From Granulicella sp. dw_53 (GTDB taxonomy: Bacteria; Acidobacteriota; Terriglobia; Terriglobales; Acidobacteriaceae): 64,000 nucleotides of DNA. Shown in pieces: positions 35,301-45,557 of the stretch. Numbering within the stretch: position 1 is the first letter of the stretch; every line of letters begins with the position of its first letter. The notes under the pieces were generated by a model. That model was not told the DNA's origin. It did not search any database and saw nothing but the letters and a program-made list of their open reading frames with translations. The DNA lies in contig NZ_JAAVUR010000001.1 in the NCBI RefSeq assembly GCF_018449545.1, forward strand, positions 620,001 to 684,000. The letters are read 5' to 3'. Made by a program: the position numbers and the translations under genes.

Positions 35301-36320
35301 ATGAGATCGCACATCATTACACGCTGCTTATTACTTCAAGTATCAGCTCTGTGCTTTGTCGGACATACGTCTCTGGCACTGCAAAGCGATGGAAGTAATA
35401 CGGCTGGTAAAGCCGTTCGCGACGTTGATTTGAAGGCTAGCCTCAATCGCGGCCAAAATGTGCTCGGCCCTGGCGATCAACTGAGTATCCATGTAGCGGA
35501 CCTTGATGAAATTTCAGATAAGCCGATAAGGGTTGATCCAAATGGTGAGATCGACCTGTCTCTCATCGGGCGCATCCATGTAGCCGGCCTTACGCTTAGT
35601 CAATTCAAAACTGATCTAGCGGAACGTCTAAAAAAATACATCGACAATCCTCAAATCACAATCAACGTGACAGACAACCAAAGCCGTCCTGTCTCTGTGA
35701 TTGGGGAAGTTAATGCTCCAGGGGTACACCAACTACCAGGCCCCCTGAATCTGATCGAAGTTATTTCGCTGGCTGGTGGAGTTAAAAACGATGCCGGCTC
35801 CAAGGTGATCGTTACACGCCAAATGCGTTGGGGGCCCCTACCGCTCCCAAACACTGCTCAAGATGCGACCGGCGCATTCACCACGGCGACTCTGTCCCTC
35901 GACAATCTCTTATCGTCAAAAACCCCAGCGGATAATATTTCAATCCAGCCGAATGATGTGATCTCCATTCCCAGAGGCGATATCGTCTATGTCATCGGCA
36001 ACGTTCGGCGCGCTGGCGGCTTCCCATTAGCCTCACACGAAAAAATGTCGTTGCTTCAAGCCCTCTCTTTGGCGGAAGGCTTGTCACCAAATGCAGCAAT
36101 GAAGGATTCAAAAATCTTACGGCCTATACCAGGTAGTGACAACAAACCACAAGAAATACCGGTCGACGTAAAACAGATCTTTGCTGGGAAAGCGCCAGAC
36201 GTTCCACTCTTCGCGAATGACATTTTGTTCATTCCGAATAGTGCTGCAAAGTCTGGTAGCCGCAGGGCGGCTGAGGCTGTGTTGCAGATGGCCACAGGCG
36301 TCGCAATTTACGCGAGATAG
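35301..36320 (+). CDS. Polysaccharide export protein, Wza family
   Basis: Outer-membrane export channel component of 339 residues. It has a signal peptide to about residue 27, then a Poly_export domain (YvIGPGD-like: NVLGPGDQLSIHVADLDEIS, IRVDPNGEIDLSLIGRIHVAG), then two SLBB domains (RPVSVIGEVNAPGVHQLPG and DIVYVIGNVRRAGGFPLA). No lipobox cysteine is evident, so it may not be a lipoprotein as E. coli Wza is, or the C-terminal part may insert differently. It opens the polysaccharide operon and is followed 35 bases later by the chain-length kinase. A weak ribosome site makes the exact start less certain. Confidence 0.93.
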   Translation: MRSHIITRCLLLQVSALCFVGHTSLALQSDGSNTAGKAVRDVDLKASLNRGQNVLGPGDQLSIHVADLDEISDKPIRVDPNGEIDLSLIGRIHVAGLTLSQFKTDLAERLKKYIDNPQITINVTDNQSRPVSVIGEVNAPGVHQLPGPLNLIEVISLAGGVKNDAGSKVIVTRQMRWGPLPLPNTAQDATGAFTTATLSLDNLLSSKTPADNISIQPNDVISIPRGDIVYVIGNVRRAGGFPLASHEKMSLLQALSLAEGLSPNAAMKDSKILRPIPGSDNKPQEIPVDVKQIFAGKAPDVPLFANDILFIPNSAAKSGSRRAAEAVLQMATGVAIYAR

Positions 36321-36355
36321 GAAGCTCTCGCATTTGTACCAAAGGAGGAGGACCG

Positions 36356-38698
36356 ATGAAATCCGTATCCGCCGAAGCTGGCATAGATAGGCGACCTCCT
36401 CCGTATAAATATAGCGCTCTTATATCGCACACAACCAATCAGGAGTACTCGCCCAACTCCATACGACCAGAAGATGGGGATACTGGAAGCAGTCTGATGG
36501 TTGAATACTATCGGACCATAGTCCGATATCGTCGCCTCATCCTCACTATCGCGGTCTGTGGAGCAATTGCCGGAATATTTTCACATTTAACGACCCAGCC
36601 GATTTACCGCACCCGCACGTCGCTCGATATTCAAAGCCTCAACGGCGACTTTATGAATATGAGATCGATTGATCCAACAGGAGCATCCTCAAGCGAAACA
36701 AATGTCCAAACGCAAATCAAGCTTTTACAAAGTGATTCGTTGATGGACCGTGTGCGTGCCAAGCTGACGAGTGAGGCGCATCAAGACTATATAGAGCGTA
36801 CAGATCTCTTGTCGCAGACTCGCCGAACGCTGCATCTTAATGGATCTCAGCCAATTCCTTTTCCGGCACTTCTCGACGAAACGATCAAACTTGTAAAAGT
36901 TAAACCACTGGGTCTTACACGCCTGGTCGAAGTCTCGTGTGACTCATGGGATGCCGCCTTCGCAGCTCATTTTTGCAACACCCTTACGAGCGAGTTTCAG
37001 GCGCAAGACCTGGAAAGTCGCGGCTCAGAGGCAAAACGGACGAGCGATTGGCTAATGCGACAGGCGAGCGATATTCGTCAAAAGGCCGAGAATTCAGAAC
37101 AACGGCTCATGAGCGAAACTGGCGGCAATGGCCTTATTTTGTCTCAGGAGAGTAATACGGTTGGTGAAGATCACCTACGTCAACTACAGGGGGAGTTAGT
37201 AAAGGCACAGGCGGATCGGATGGAAAAAGAAGCACAAGCAAGAGTAGCCGAGACCGCGGCTGTCGAATTAACTCCGACTGTAGTAAATGACGCGACCTAC
37301 ACCGCCGCACAGGCTAAATTGGCAGAACTTCGCAATCAAGTCGCGGCATTGATTCCTCCTCTGACCGAGGCAAACCCAAAGATCATCCATCTTCGTTCAG
37401 AGATACGGCAAGCGGAAGAGACTATCGCAAAGGCGGGAACCGACAGCGCTAAGCGTCTCCACAACGAGTACATGGCGGCAAAGCATCGGGAAGAACTGCT
37501 TACTCTTGCCTATCATTCTCAAGAAGCAAGCGTCTCATCCGACCTTGAAAAAGGCTCGAAGGTCGCCCTCTTGCGGCGTGAGGTCGAATCGGAACAACAG
37601 CTCTACCAAACGTTGCTGCAGCGTGCAAAAGAGGCGGGCTTCGCATCAGCTATGCAAGCCTCGACGATTCGTATAGTAGACGAAGCACGCACGCCGCATC
37701 TACCTGTCTATCCGCAACACCTGACCACGACCGTCATTGGACTGATCTTAGGATCATTCAGTGGTTTGGCTATTGCCTTCTTCAAGGATCGGAATGTGAA
37801 GGTTCTCAGAATGCCAGGTGATAGTGCCCAGCTTCTCCATATCCATGAACTTGGCGTTATCCCATCCCCAACAAGCGGTGGAAACATGATCTCCGCTCGG
37901 AGCGGCTCAAATCGTATTGTTACTACAATCGATCTGTCATCAACTGTGACCAAATCCCGCCAGAAGAATGCTATGGAGGCAGTAGGTTGGAATGAGCAGT
38001 TTTCGCTTGTTGCGGAGGCTTATCGCAACACAACCCATTCTCTTCTACTTTCCGATTCCATTAAGGGCGCGCGCATTTATGTTATTTCCTCACCTGGAGC
38101 GAGTGAAGGTAAGACTACAGTAACTTCGAATCTTGGTATTGCTTTAAGTAAATCAAAACTTCGGGTTGTTTTGATTGATGGTGATCTACGTAAGCCAAGC
38201 CTTCACAAAGCTCTATCAGTCTCGAACGAAATTGGCCTCCGGGATGTCCTACGCGGGGAAGTGAATCTCTCTGATTCTTCACTTATGTCGTTCTGCAAGC
38301 CCACAGCGTTCCCGAAGCTGTCTGTTATTCCGTCTGGTAAAGGCCATGAAGAGGTGGTCGAACTATTGCATTCATCCAGATTAAGTGATCTGTTAGAACG
38401 TCTCACCCATGAATTTGACGTGATCCTTGTGGATACTCCCCCTATGCTACATATGGCAGATGCTCGAATCATCGCCGGACATACAAACGGAGCGATCCTC
38501 ATCCTCCGATCTGGAGTGACAAAACGTGATGAAGCGGTAACCGCACTCAGTCTCCTGAATCACGATCGAGTCCCCGTAGTGGGGACTGTTCTCAATGATT
38601 TTAATCCAACAAAAGAGGGCAAATCGAGTTACTACAGCTCTTATTACGCCTACAAACATAATGGTGAATCGGAAGATCATTTAGCGGTGAGTTCATGA
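36356..38698 (+). CDS. Wzc-type polysaccharide co-polymerase and tyrosine autokinase
   Basis: Inner-membrane protein of 780 residues that sets chain length and couples synthesis to export. A Wzz domain lies between two helices (about residues 57-75, LILTIAVCGAIAGIFSHL, and 456-475, TVIGLILGSFSGLAIAFF), with a long coiled-coil region between them. The cytoplasmic BY-kinase domain has Walker A SSPGASEGKTTVTS (near 580), Walker A' VVLIDGDLRKPSLHKAL and Walker B DVILVDTPPML. The C-terminus has a tyrosine cluster (SYYSSYYAYKHN, about 758-770) for autophosphorylation. AGGAGGAGG precedes the ATG. The stop overlaps the flippase start by four bases. No low-molecular-weight tyrosine phosphatase gene is in the cluster. 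Confidence 0.95.
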   Translation: MKSVSAEAGIDRRPPPYKYSALISHTTNQEYSPNSIRPEDGDTGSSLMVEYYRTIVRYRRLILTIAVCGAIAGIFSHLTTQPIYRTRTSLDIQSLNGDFMNMRSIDPTGASSSETNVQTQIKLLQSDSLMDRVRAKLTSEAHQDYIERTDLLSQTRRTLHLNGSQPIPFPALLDETIKLVKVKPLGLTRLVEVSCDSWDAAFAAHFCNTLTSEFQAQDLESRGSEAKRTSDWLMRQASDIRQKAENSEQRLMSETGGNGLILSQESNTVGEDHLRQLQGELVKAQADRMEKEAQARVAETAAVELTPTVVNDATYTAAQAKLAELRNQVAALIPPLTEANPKIIHLRSEIRQAEETIAKAGTDSAKRLHNEYMAAKHREELLTLAYHSQEASVSSDLEKGSKVALLRREVESEQQLYQTLLQRAKEAGFASAMQASTIRIVDEARTPHLPVYPQHLTTTVIGLILGSFSGLAIAFFKDRNVKVLRMPGDSAQLLHIHELGVIPSPTSGGNMISARSGSNRIVTTIDLSSTVTKSRQKNAMEAVGWNEQFSLVAEAYRNTTHSLLLSDSIKGARIYVISSPGASEGKTTVTSNLGIALSKSKLRVVLIDGDLRKPSLHKALSVSNEIGLRDVLRGEVNLSDSSLMSFCKPTAFPKLSVIPSGKGHEEVVELLHSSRLSDLLERLTHEFDVILVDTPPMLHMADARIIAGHTNGAILILRSGVTKRDEAVTALSLLNHDRVPVVGTVLNDFNPTKEGKSSYYSSYYAYKHNGESEDHLAVSS

Positions 38699-40326
38699 GT
38701 CTACCTGCCGTTCTATCCGACCCGGTAATCGAAGGTGAGTTTTCTACCGAGGAGCTAGCTCCCACTGTTGCACCAGAAACTCCGATCCCCTCCCATGTAG
38801 CAAGCGATGTCCTCAAAGGCACCTCTGCACTTGCCCTTGGTATCTTCCTTGAACGTGGAGCTGGATTCTTAGCCAATATACTTGCGGCAAGGTTGGCAGG
38901 AGCCTCGACGTTTGGAGCATATTCCCTAGCCATCGGCACCGCTAACAACGTTTCTACTTATGCAGCAGGTGGTATTGGCGCAACGGCAACCCGATTTTCC
39001 GGGAAGTATCCGTTCGACAGCTCTGGTTACGCCACCCTTGCCAGAGTACTTACGATCGTCTCTCTTGTCTCTGCAATAGCAGCAGCGTTTGGCTTATGGT
39101 TTGGAGCTGCTCCAATCGCACATCTGCTGCATAAGACTGATCTCACAAATCTATTGCATTGGGCAGCGATTTCGGCAGCGGGCATGATCTTGCTCGAATG
39201 TGCTCGCGGGTTCTTTGTTGGCCAACGACGGCTTGCAGCCCTAGTGCTGCTCTCATTGGTAGTCGGTACTGGAATGGTCACGCTTCTTCCATGGATGGCA
39301 TCGACCCGACGAGCAGTTCCTATGATCGTCGTGCAAAGCTGCATAACGCTCGTCTCCGTCGCCGTCTGTCTTTTGTTTGCTCGACAATTGAACCTGTTCG
39401 CGACAACAAGTAGTTCCCTACCGCTTATTCCTATGTTGCGCGAGGTTTGGTCTTTTGGATTTGTCCAGCTTGTAGGCCTGGTTGGAGTAAATCTCGCAGG
39501 ATGGTGGCTCACAGCATTGGTCGCCCGCTCTGATGTGACCCTAGAACAAATAAGCTTCTTTTCAATAGCCAGTCAGTTGCGTAACTTAACCGGCCTTCTG
39601 CCCGGACTACTGACTGAAGGTAGTTATTCAACCATGGCCGATACCACCGGTGAACATTTGCGCACTCCCCAACGAGTGATGGCCTTATGTACCTATGTAT
39701 CAACCGGCACGACTTTCACGATTGCCTCTTTAGGGATCGTGATTGCACCGTGGCTTTTACATCTGCTCTATGGTTCAGCCTATCGTAGCGCAGGTCTGGC
39801 TGTCGCAGTAGCATTTGCAATAGCCTTGGTCCACATGGGAAATGCCCCCGCAGCCGCACGTCTAACCATCGCATCCCTGCGATACGCAGGCATAGTGAAC
39901 ACTATTTGGGCATTATTAGTTGCATGCGTTGGAACACTTCTACTTTACCGTGGCGGCGGTGCAGCGCTTGCGATGTCCGTTTATTTTGCGGCACATATCG
40001 TGTCTTCTGCCTTAGTGCTCTTTGCGCTTTCTCGTAAAGATCATGTTCCAGCTGGCCTTGTGAAATTATTTATTCTCAGCACAGGTGGCGTTTTCGTACT
40101 GTTGGTTCTCTCTTTTTTGCGTGAAAGATATGTCGGCCACGGTCTTTCAATTACAGCAGTGATGTTTTTACTATTCCTGCTAACGCTGGCCGCGTTGGTC
40201 ATTCTCGGCAAACAATATGGATGGTTCCCGACAACGTCGGCCATACAGCATATGAGAAAGTCTACGACCTTGATCGTTAGACGTACGGTTCACACTTTTT
40301 TCCGGAGGAGGTCCTATGAAAACTGA
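38695..40326 (+). CDS. Wzx-type lipid-linked oligosaccharide flippase
   Basis: Polytopic inner-membrane protein of 543 residues with about 12-14 helices after a polar N-terminus of about 40 residues. The pattern fits the polysaccharide-transport (MATE-like) superfamily: VLKGTSALALGIFLERGAGF, ANILAARLAGASTFGAYSLA, EVWSFGFVQLVGLVGVNLAGWW. It would flip undecaprenyl-linked repeat units to the periplasm for polymerisation. It overlaps the kinase gene by four bases and the following glycosyltransferase by 11 bases. The C-terminus ends in a basic tail (RRTVHTFFRRRSYEN). Confidence 0.9.
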   Translation: MSLPAVLSDPVIEGEFSTEELAPTVAPETPIPSHVASDVLKGTSALALGIFLERGAGFLANILAARLAGASTFGAYSLAIGTANNVSTYAAGGIGATATRFSGKYPFDSSGYATLARVLTIVSLVSAIAAAFGLWFGAAPIAHLLHKTDLTNLLHWAAISAAGMILLECARGFFVGQRRLAALVLLSLVVGTGMVTLLPWMASTRRAVPMIVVQSCITLVSVAVCLLFARQLNLFATTSSSLPLIPMLREVWSFGFVQLVGLVGVNLAGWWLTALVARSDVTLEQISFFSIASQLRNLTGLLPGLLTEGSYSTMADTTGEHLRTPQRVMALCTYVSTGTTFTIASLGIVIAPWLLHLLYGSAYRSAGLAVAVAFAIALVHMGNAPAAARLTIASLRYAGIVNTIWALLVACVGTLLLYRGGGAALAMSVYFAAHIVSSALVLFALSRKDHVPAGLVKLFILSTGGVFVLLVLSFLRERYVGHGLSITAVMFLLFLLTLAALVILGKQYGWFPTTSAIQHMRKSTTLIVRRTVHTFFRRRSYEN

Positions 40327-41524
40327 CTCCGTTTTGGAATCCTCCATGGACGCCGTAGGTCAGATCAAGAACGATACGCATTCACCACTGGCCAAGATAA
40401 AGATATTGACTTACGTGCATATGCGGAACATTCACGAATCTACCGGCGCAGGCCGTACCGCTCGCCAAATCGTCGAACATCTCGCAGCTCGCACTGATGT
40501 TGATATGCACGTCTTAGCTGATGCGAAAGATCGCGAACGAATCCTCCCACAAGTTCAAGCTCCATGGTCTAACTACAGCTATCACACCTTCTCCACTGAT
40601 ACCTCCCGGCAACAGACAAAGTGGTTCTTGTTCAATCGTCCGCGGGCAGAGAGCTATTGGTCCGACGCTCAGATCGTGTTTTGCACTGGTGAGTCCTACG
40701 TACCTGTCAAACGAGCGCGTCTTGTTGTTACTGCCCATGACGCCGGTTACTTTGAACCAGAGGCACACCTTCGCGATAAGTCCTATTGGAAACAACGCCT
40801 AAAGTGGTCACTCTTGTTTAATAAGTTAGCCCAACATGTGGATATGTTTCATACCGTCTCACAGTTTTCGGCAGATCGCCTTGCGCATTTTTTCCCTCAG
40901 ATTCGTTCGCGTATTCGCTATGTACATAACGGTGTGACACCGCATTTTTTTGAGCCCATAAAGACTGAAGGCCGTGACTTTGTGACACAAGCTGGATTAG
41001 CCAACAGACCCTACGTGCTCGTTCCAGGAGGTCTCCATTATCGAAAGAATGCCGACCTAATCTTGACGACAGCTCGAGTGTTGCTAAGGCGATTCCCAGA
41101 TCTACAAATTGTGATTGTTAATCACAACAATCCGGTTTACCTACCTGCCGCGTACAGCTTAGGAGAGCGACTGAAGCTGCTTGGGTTTGTCTCGGATTCC
41201 GCACTTCACGCTCTGTATGCCATGGCGAAAATTGTATGGTTTCCATCCCTCTATGAAGGCTTCGGCCTTCCCGTCGTCGAAGCGATGGCATGTGGGACAC
41301 CAGTAGTAGCCAGTAACTCTTCGTCAATCCCGGAGATCGCTGGCAATGCGGCAATACTATGTGATCCTAAAGATCCAAATGCGCATCTCGGGGCAATCAG
41401 TTCTCTTCTAACAGACACACTTGCATGTGAGCAATTTTCCGAAGCAGGCAAACTTCATGCGAAGCGATTCACATGGAGTTCTTCAGCGGCACAGCTTAAA
41501 GAAAGCTTCGACACTCTCCTCTAG
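40316..41524 (+). CDS. Glycosyltransferase family 4
   Basis: GT-B sugar transferase of 402 residues. Acceptor-side features are TGAGRTARQIVEHLA and LVVTAHDAGYF; donor-side features are IRYVHNGV, VPGGLHYRKNADLIL and the E-x7-E motif PSLYEGFGLPVVEAMACGTPVVAS. It adds a sugar to the lipid-linked repeat unit on the cytoplasmic face. The ATG lies inside the end of the flippase gene with GGAGGAGG four bases upstream, which shows tight coupling. The acceptor sugar and linkage cannot be told from the sequence. Confidence 0.93.
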   Translation: MKTDSVLESSMDAVGQIKNDTHSPLAKIKILTYVHMRNIHESTGAGRTARQIVEHLAARTDVDMHVLADAKDRERILPQVQAPWSNYSYHTFSTDTSRQQTKWFLFNRPRAESYWSDAQIVFCTGESYVPVKRARLVVTAHDAGYFEPEAHLRDKSYWKQRLKWSLLFNKLAQHVDMFHTVSQFSADRLAHFFPQIRSRIRYVHNGVTPHFFEPIKTEGRDFVTQAGLANRPYVLVPGGLHYRKNADLILTTARVLLRRFPDLQIVIVNHNNPVYLPAAYSLGERLKLLGFVSDSALHALYAMAKIVWFPSLYEGFGLPVVEAMACGTPVVASNSSSIPEIAGNAAILCDPKDPNAHLGAISSLLTDTLACEQFSEAGKLHAKRFTWSSSAAQLKESFDTLL

Positions 41525-41547
41525 AAATCACCAATTAGGAAACTACT

Positions 41548-42909
41548 ATGCCGGACCTACTCACTCCTAATCCGATTACCGCAGTAACCACTCCTCAGAA
41601 TTTCAGTGGAAGACGCGGAGATTCTCAGTTAGTGAATAGGAGAAAAGTTGTCTTGGTCCACGCGGGGGCGCGGGATGCATATCAACTTGCATTAGCCCTG
41701 TCCGAAGCAGGGCTGCTCGACAAGTTAGTCACGGACCTATTCTGGCCATTAGAACTTAGTTGGACTAAAACACTAACGTCCTTTTTCCCCCCATCGATTT
41801 TGAACCTACTCCGCCGTCGTAGTGCTCCAGGTCTACCCGGAACGGAGGTTATGACACTTCCTACAACCGGACTGGGTGGACTCCTGCTGGATAAACTCCC
41901 TCGGGTTCCTTTTACCTGGAAGCGACGTATGGTCCGTACCGCCGACAGAAAATTAGGTCGTAGCGCCGGCCAGCGTGCGAACCGTTTGGGTGCGGGGCTG
42001 CTCAGCTACAGCTACACCGGCTACGACGCCTTCGAAGCCTATGGTCGCCCGGGCTTGCTCTTCCAGGTGCATCCGCATCCCACTACGATGAGACGTATCC
42101 TTCTAGAGGAGCTGCGGCAGCATCCCGAATGTGCCGCATCTCTGAAGCAAGAGTGGGAACTCTCTCTTCCAGAAGCTGATTTCTCACATCTTGTTCGCGA
42201 GGTCGAGATGGCCTCCCATTTTCTAGCGGCCTCGTCATTCACACGAAGCAGTCTTATCGAAAATGGCGCCTCCGCCCACCGAATTACTGTTGTTCCATAC
42301 GGAGTAGACCTTGAAAAATATCGACCAGATCCTGCTAGATTACGTTCAAACAACTCCAAGCTAAGACTCTTATTTGTAGGTCGCATCAACCAGCGAAAAG
42401 GCGTGAAGTACCTCTTGGAAACTATGCGCCTCCTCCGAACCAGGGAAGTCGAACTAGTAGTTTGTGGTCGTGTACTTGATGATCTCAGCCTATTTAAATC
42501 TTTTATGTCCCAGGTCCAAATACGTCCGTCGGTAAGTGAAAGGGATCTTATCGATGCATACCAGTCTGCAGACCTGTTTGTCTTTCCTTCTGTAGGGGAA
42601 GGCTTCGGTCAAGTGTTGTTAGAATCCATGGCCTGCGGACTTCCAATTCTTTCTACGACTCACACTGCCGCACCAGATCTTATCGACGACGGTATTCAGG
42701 GGTTCGTAGTCCAACCTCGCCAACCGGCACTAATGGCGGAGCGAATTGAGTGGGCTCTTAGCCATCGCAATCAATTAGATGACATGCGTGTTATAGCGCG
42801 GAGACGCGCAGAACACTTCACTTGGGAGCGTTTTCGTAGTGGCGTAGCAAATGCCACTCACAGGTATCTCGATCAAACCGACCTGATAACGAGGGCTTCC
42901 GATGTTTGA
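41548..42909 (+). CDS. Glycosyltransferase family 4
   Basis: GT-B transferase of 453 residues, with an N-terminal extension of about 30 polar residues before VVLVHAGARDAYQLALALSE. The donor site includes VPYGVDLEKYRPD, LRLLFVGRINQRKGVKYLLE and the E-x7-E motif VGEGFGQVLLESMACGLPILS. It sits 23 bases after the previous transferase and overlaps the polymerase gene by eight bases. The long middle part (LLSYSYTGYDAFEAYGRPGLLFQVHPH) is typical of GT4 members in acidobacterial and cyanobacterial clusters. Specificity is unknown. Confidence 0.92.
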   Translation: MPDLLTPNPITAVTTPQNFSGRRGDSQLVNRRKVVLVHAGARDAYQLALALSEAGLLDKLVTDLFWPLELSWTKTLTSFFPPSILNLLRRRSAPGLPGTEVMTLPTTGLGGLLLDKLPRVPFTWKRRMVRTADRKLGRSAGQRANRLGAGLLSYSYTGYDAFEAYGRPGLLFQVHPHPTTMRRILLEELRQHPECAASLKQEWELSLPEADFSHLVREVEMASHFLAASSFTRSSLIENGASAHRITVVPYGVDLEKYRPDPARLRSNNSKLRLLFVGRINQRKGVKYLLETMRLLRTREVELVVCGRVLDDLSLFKSFMSQVQIRPSVSERDLIDAYQSADLFVFPSVGEGFGQVLLESMACGLPILSTTHTAAPDLIDDGIQGFVVQPRQPALMAERIEWALSHRNQLDDMRVIARRRAEHFTWERFRSGVANATHRYLDQTDLITRASDV

Positions 42910-44269
42910 AATTATGCTCATTACGGGAGCTGCAATCGCTATCTTTGGAGTGATCTTCGCTCTAGATGGTAGCCGTGACGTCTTTCATCCTCTTGTGTTT
43001 ATCGGTCCCATGCTGGCATTTCTCTATGGCTGGATGCCTTGGAAACTCGCCTCAACGGATGGTTTGGCGAGATTTTTTGACGACGATCAGCTTCTCTTCG
43101 TACAAACCCTCAACTTACTCGGAATACTGGCATTTGTAGCCGCATGTCTAACCGTCGGCGTAAGAATTCCAAAGAAGGAATTCCAGCCCCAGATTCAGTT
43201 GTCTGAAGAAGCGTTACGACGTCTGCTAGTAGGGGGAGCAATTGCGGGTTTCATCGGTTTTATGTGCTGGGGCATCACCATCATCAATGTAGGTGGATTC
43301 GTCAACGCATACAGCAGTTCTTACTCAGGTGGCTGGGACGACAGTGGTTATGTGCGCGACGGCAGCATGCTGCTCTTGGTAGGACTACTCTTTGCCGTCA
43401 CAGTTAGATCAGCAGGTGGACCTCGTTGGCCCAGTTATGGAATGGCTGCGATTTTCGGCTTGCCGTGGCTATCTGGGGCGCTTCTTATGGCTCGACGTGG
43501 TCCAACCTTCGAACTCGCCATCATCCTTCTTATGGGTTGGTATATTAATCGCGCAAAACGCCCCCCCTTGGTTGCCGTTGGCCTTGCCGGTCTATGTCTG
43601 GGCTGGTTAGTGCTCTTTCTCGTGACAAATCGTGGCAGCATCTACATTGGCTCTAGCTTCGATGTGAATACTGATGTCAGCGATGTAGTCGAGAAACCGG
43701 ATACAGGAAATGAATGGATTTATGGCGCCGGATCCGTACTTAGTTCGGAGCGCCGCGGCCATTATTTCTGGATGCGTCGATATTTGGCCCAGATTCTGAT
43801 ACGTCCTATTCCCAGTGCAATCTGGCCAACAAAATATGAGGACTTCGGCGTTGGCGAACTTCGGACCAACGCCGGAACCGGCGAAGGCTTCGGAGACGCA
43901 TTAGGATGGGTCGGCGCTGATGGCTCCGCCCCAGGAATAGTTGCCGACCTATGGATCGAAGTATGGTGGTTAGCTGTTCCTCTAATTGGAGGAATCGGCT
44001 GGCTGTACGGCTTTGCCTGGAAAAAGGCAATTACACAAGGCGGACCATGGTCGAGCCAATTCGTCATATTTTCTGCGTTATCCATTTACCTCGTCATGCA
44101 AACAATGGAAGCCGTGATCTTCCGGACCCTCTTGCTATCGATTCCCTGCTGGCTCACCTGGAAATGGGCGCTCCACGAGCCAATTCGAGCCCATCAATTT
44201 ATGGACAACCGTTACCAGCCTGCCTTTGAAGCACGTAGAGCCGCTTTCAGGAACTTCGATCATGTCTAA
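42902..44269 (+). CDS. Wzy-like polysaccharide polymerase (membrane)
   Basis: Inner-membrane protein of 455 residues with about ten to twelve hydrophobic segments and a large periplasmic loop around residues 250-345. Sequence identity within Wzy polymerases is low. The assignment rests on topology and on position among flippase, co-polymerase and transferases. The motif YEDFGVGELRTNAGTGEGFGDALGW in the loop region, rich in Gly and charged residues, is of a kind seen in O-antigen ligase/polymerase-like proteins. It would join repeat units delivered by the flippase. It overlaps both neighbours by eight bases. Confidence 0.78.
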   Translation: MFEIMLITGAAIAIFGVIFALDGSRDVFHPLVFIGPMLAFLYGWMPWKLASTDGLARFFDDDQLLFVQTLNLLGILAFVAACLTVGVRIPKKEFQPQIQLSEEALRRLLVGGAIAGFIGFMCWGITIINVGGFVNAYSSSYSGGWDDSGYVRDGSMLLLVGLLFAVTVRSAGGPRWPSYGMAAIFGLPWLSGALLMARRGPTFELAIILLMGWYINRAKRPPLVAVGLAGLCLGWLVLFLVTNRGSIYIGSSFDVNTDVSDVVEKPDTGNEWIYGAGSVLSSERRGHYFWMRRYLAQILIRPIPSAIWPTKYEDFGVGELRTNAGTGEGFGDALGWVGADGSAPGIVADLWIEVWWLAVPLIGGIGWLYGFAWKKAITQGGPWSSQFVIFSALSIYLVMQTMEAVIFRTLLLSIPCWLTWKWALHEPIRAHQFMDNRYQPAFEARRAAFRNFDHV

Positions 44270-45557
44270 ACCTCAAAAGCCACAGTCGAGTACGAGGCCG
44301 AATCGATGCCATGTAGTAGCAATATGGATCGATTGGTATGCCTACCATCGTGCTCGTTTCGCGGGACTGCAAGAGGCGTTGGGAATAAAGAGTGAAGTCG
44401 CCGGAATTGAGCTTGTAGGTGGTATCGGAGTTCACGCTGGTCTTATCTTCCGCGAAGATCTTCCACCGGAGCTGCCCGTGGAAACTTTGATGCCTAAAGC
44501 AGGCTGGCATGAAGCGAGCAAGATTCGTTTGTCGGTGATGCTCTGGCATCGACTCTCCGCACTAAATCCGAAGATAGTGCTCGTACCCGGTTACTACACC
44601 TTACCCGGAATTACCGCTGCTCTGTGGGCGAAGATACATTCGCGAACTTCTGTACTTATGACGGAGAGCACCGCAGAAGACCACAAACGTTCTAGCTGGA
44701 GAGAGTCTCTTAAGTCAGCGATTATACGTTCCTTATTCGATTGGGCAATCACCGGCGGTGCAGCACATGTACGCTATCTCATTCAGTTGGGATTCAGCCC
44801 GGATCGAATTACGCGATTCTATGATGTGGTTGATAACAATAGTTTGCGCGAGAACACCCTTGAGCTTCGTCGTCTTACCCGGCCAAAAGACCATGGCTTG
44901 CCAGATCGTTATTTCCTCTTTATAGGCCGCCTAGCATCGGAGAAAAACGTTAGCGGGCTATTACGATCCTGGTTTTTATACCGCGAGCAAGGTGGTACTT
45001 GGCCGCTGGTGCTCGTCGGCGATGGGCCTGAGGCCCAAGAACTGAGGGCGCTCGCCGCACCATCTGCATACCGCCAAGACGTTCATTTTCTTGGTCACAA
45101 AAGCTCGAAAGAACTCATACCCTGCCTTAGTTTTGCCAGTTGCTTCGTCCTTCCCAGTATTCGCGAACCATGGGGATTAGTAGTCAATGAAGCTATGGCC
45201 TCATCCCTGCCGGTAATCGTGTCGAACCGATGCGGTTGTGCTGAAGATCTTGTTAGACACGGACACAATGGACTCGTCTTCAACCCGGACAGAGAAATTG
45301 AACTTACAGATTGCTTGAGCAAGATCGAAAAGCTTTCGGGTGGAGGTCTGAAAGAGATGGGAAGAGCATCCGCAGCTCAAATCGCAGATTACTCTCCACT
45401 AAGTTTTGGCAAGGAGATTGCATTCATACTCAACTATCGACATGGCTCAGATGAAGAGTTCCTAACTGCGACACCGATCTTAGTTTCTTCAGGTTTAGCT
45501 ACTTCCACTCGCGACTCGTCGAACTTACCACACGGTCGTCGGGAGATAACTCCATGA
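44262..45557 (+). CDS. Glycosyltransferase family 4
   Basis: GT-B transferase of 431 residues. Donor-side features are YFLFIGRLASEKNVSGLL, LVLVGDGPEAQELR and the E-x7-E motif REPWGLVVNEAMASSLPVIVS. The N-terminal half (VVAIWIDWYAYHRARFAGLQ) is of the kind seen in exopolysaccharide clusters. The ATG at 44262 has AGGAA eight bases upstream and lies inside the end of the polymerase gene (ATGTCTAA overlap). A TTG at 44226 is less likely. It overlaps the next transferase by four bases. Confidence 0.92.
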   Translation: MSKPQKPQSSTRPNRCHVVAIWIDWYAYHRARFAGLQEALGIKSEVAGIELVGGIGVHAGLIFREDLPPELPVETLMPKAGWHEASKIRLSVMLWHRLSALNPKIVLVPGYYTLPGITAALWAKIHSRTSVLMTESTAEDHKRSSWRESLKSAIIRSLFDWAITGGAAHVRYLIQLGFSPDRITRFYDVVDNNSLRENTLELRRLTRPKDHGLPDRYFLFIGRLASEKNVSGLLRSWFLYREQGGTWPLVLVGDGPEAQELRALAAPSAYRQDVHFLGHKSSKELIPCLSFASCFVLPSIREPWGLVVNEAMASSLPVIVSNRCGCAEDLVRHGHNGLVFNPDREIELTDCLSKIEKLSGGGLKEMGRASAAQIADYSPLSFGKEIAFILNYRHGSDEEFLTATPILVSSGLATSTRDSSNLPHGRREITP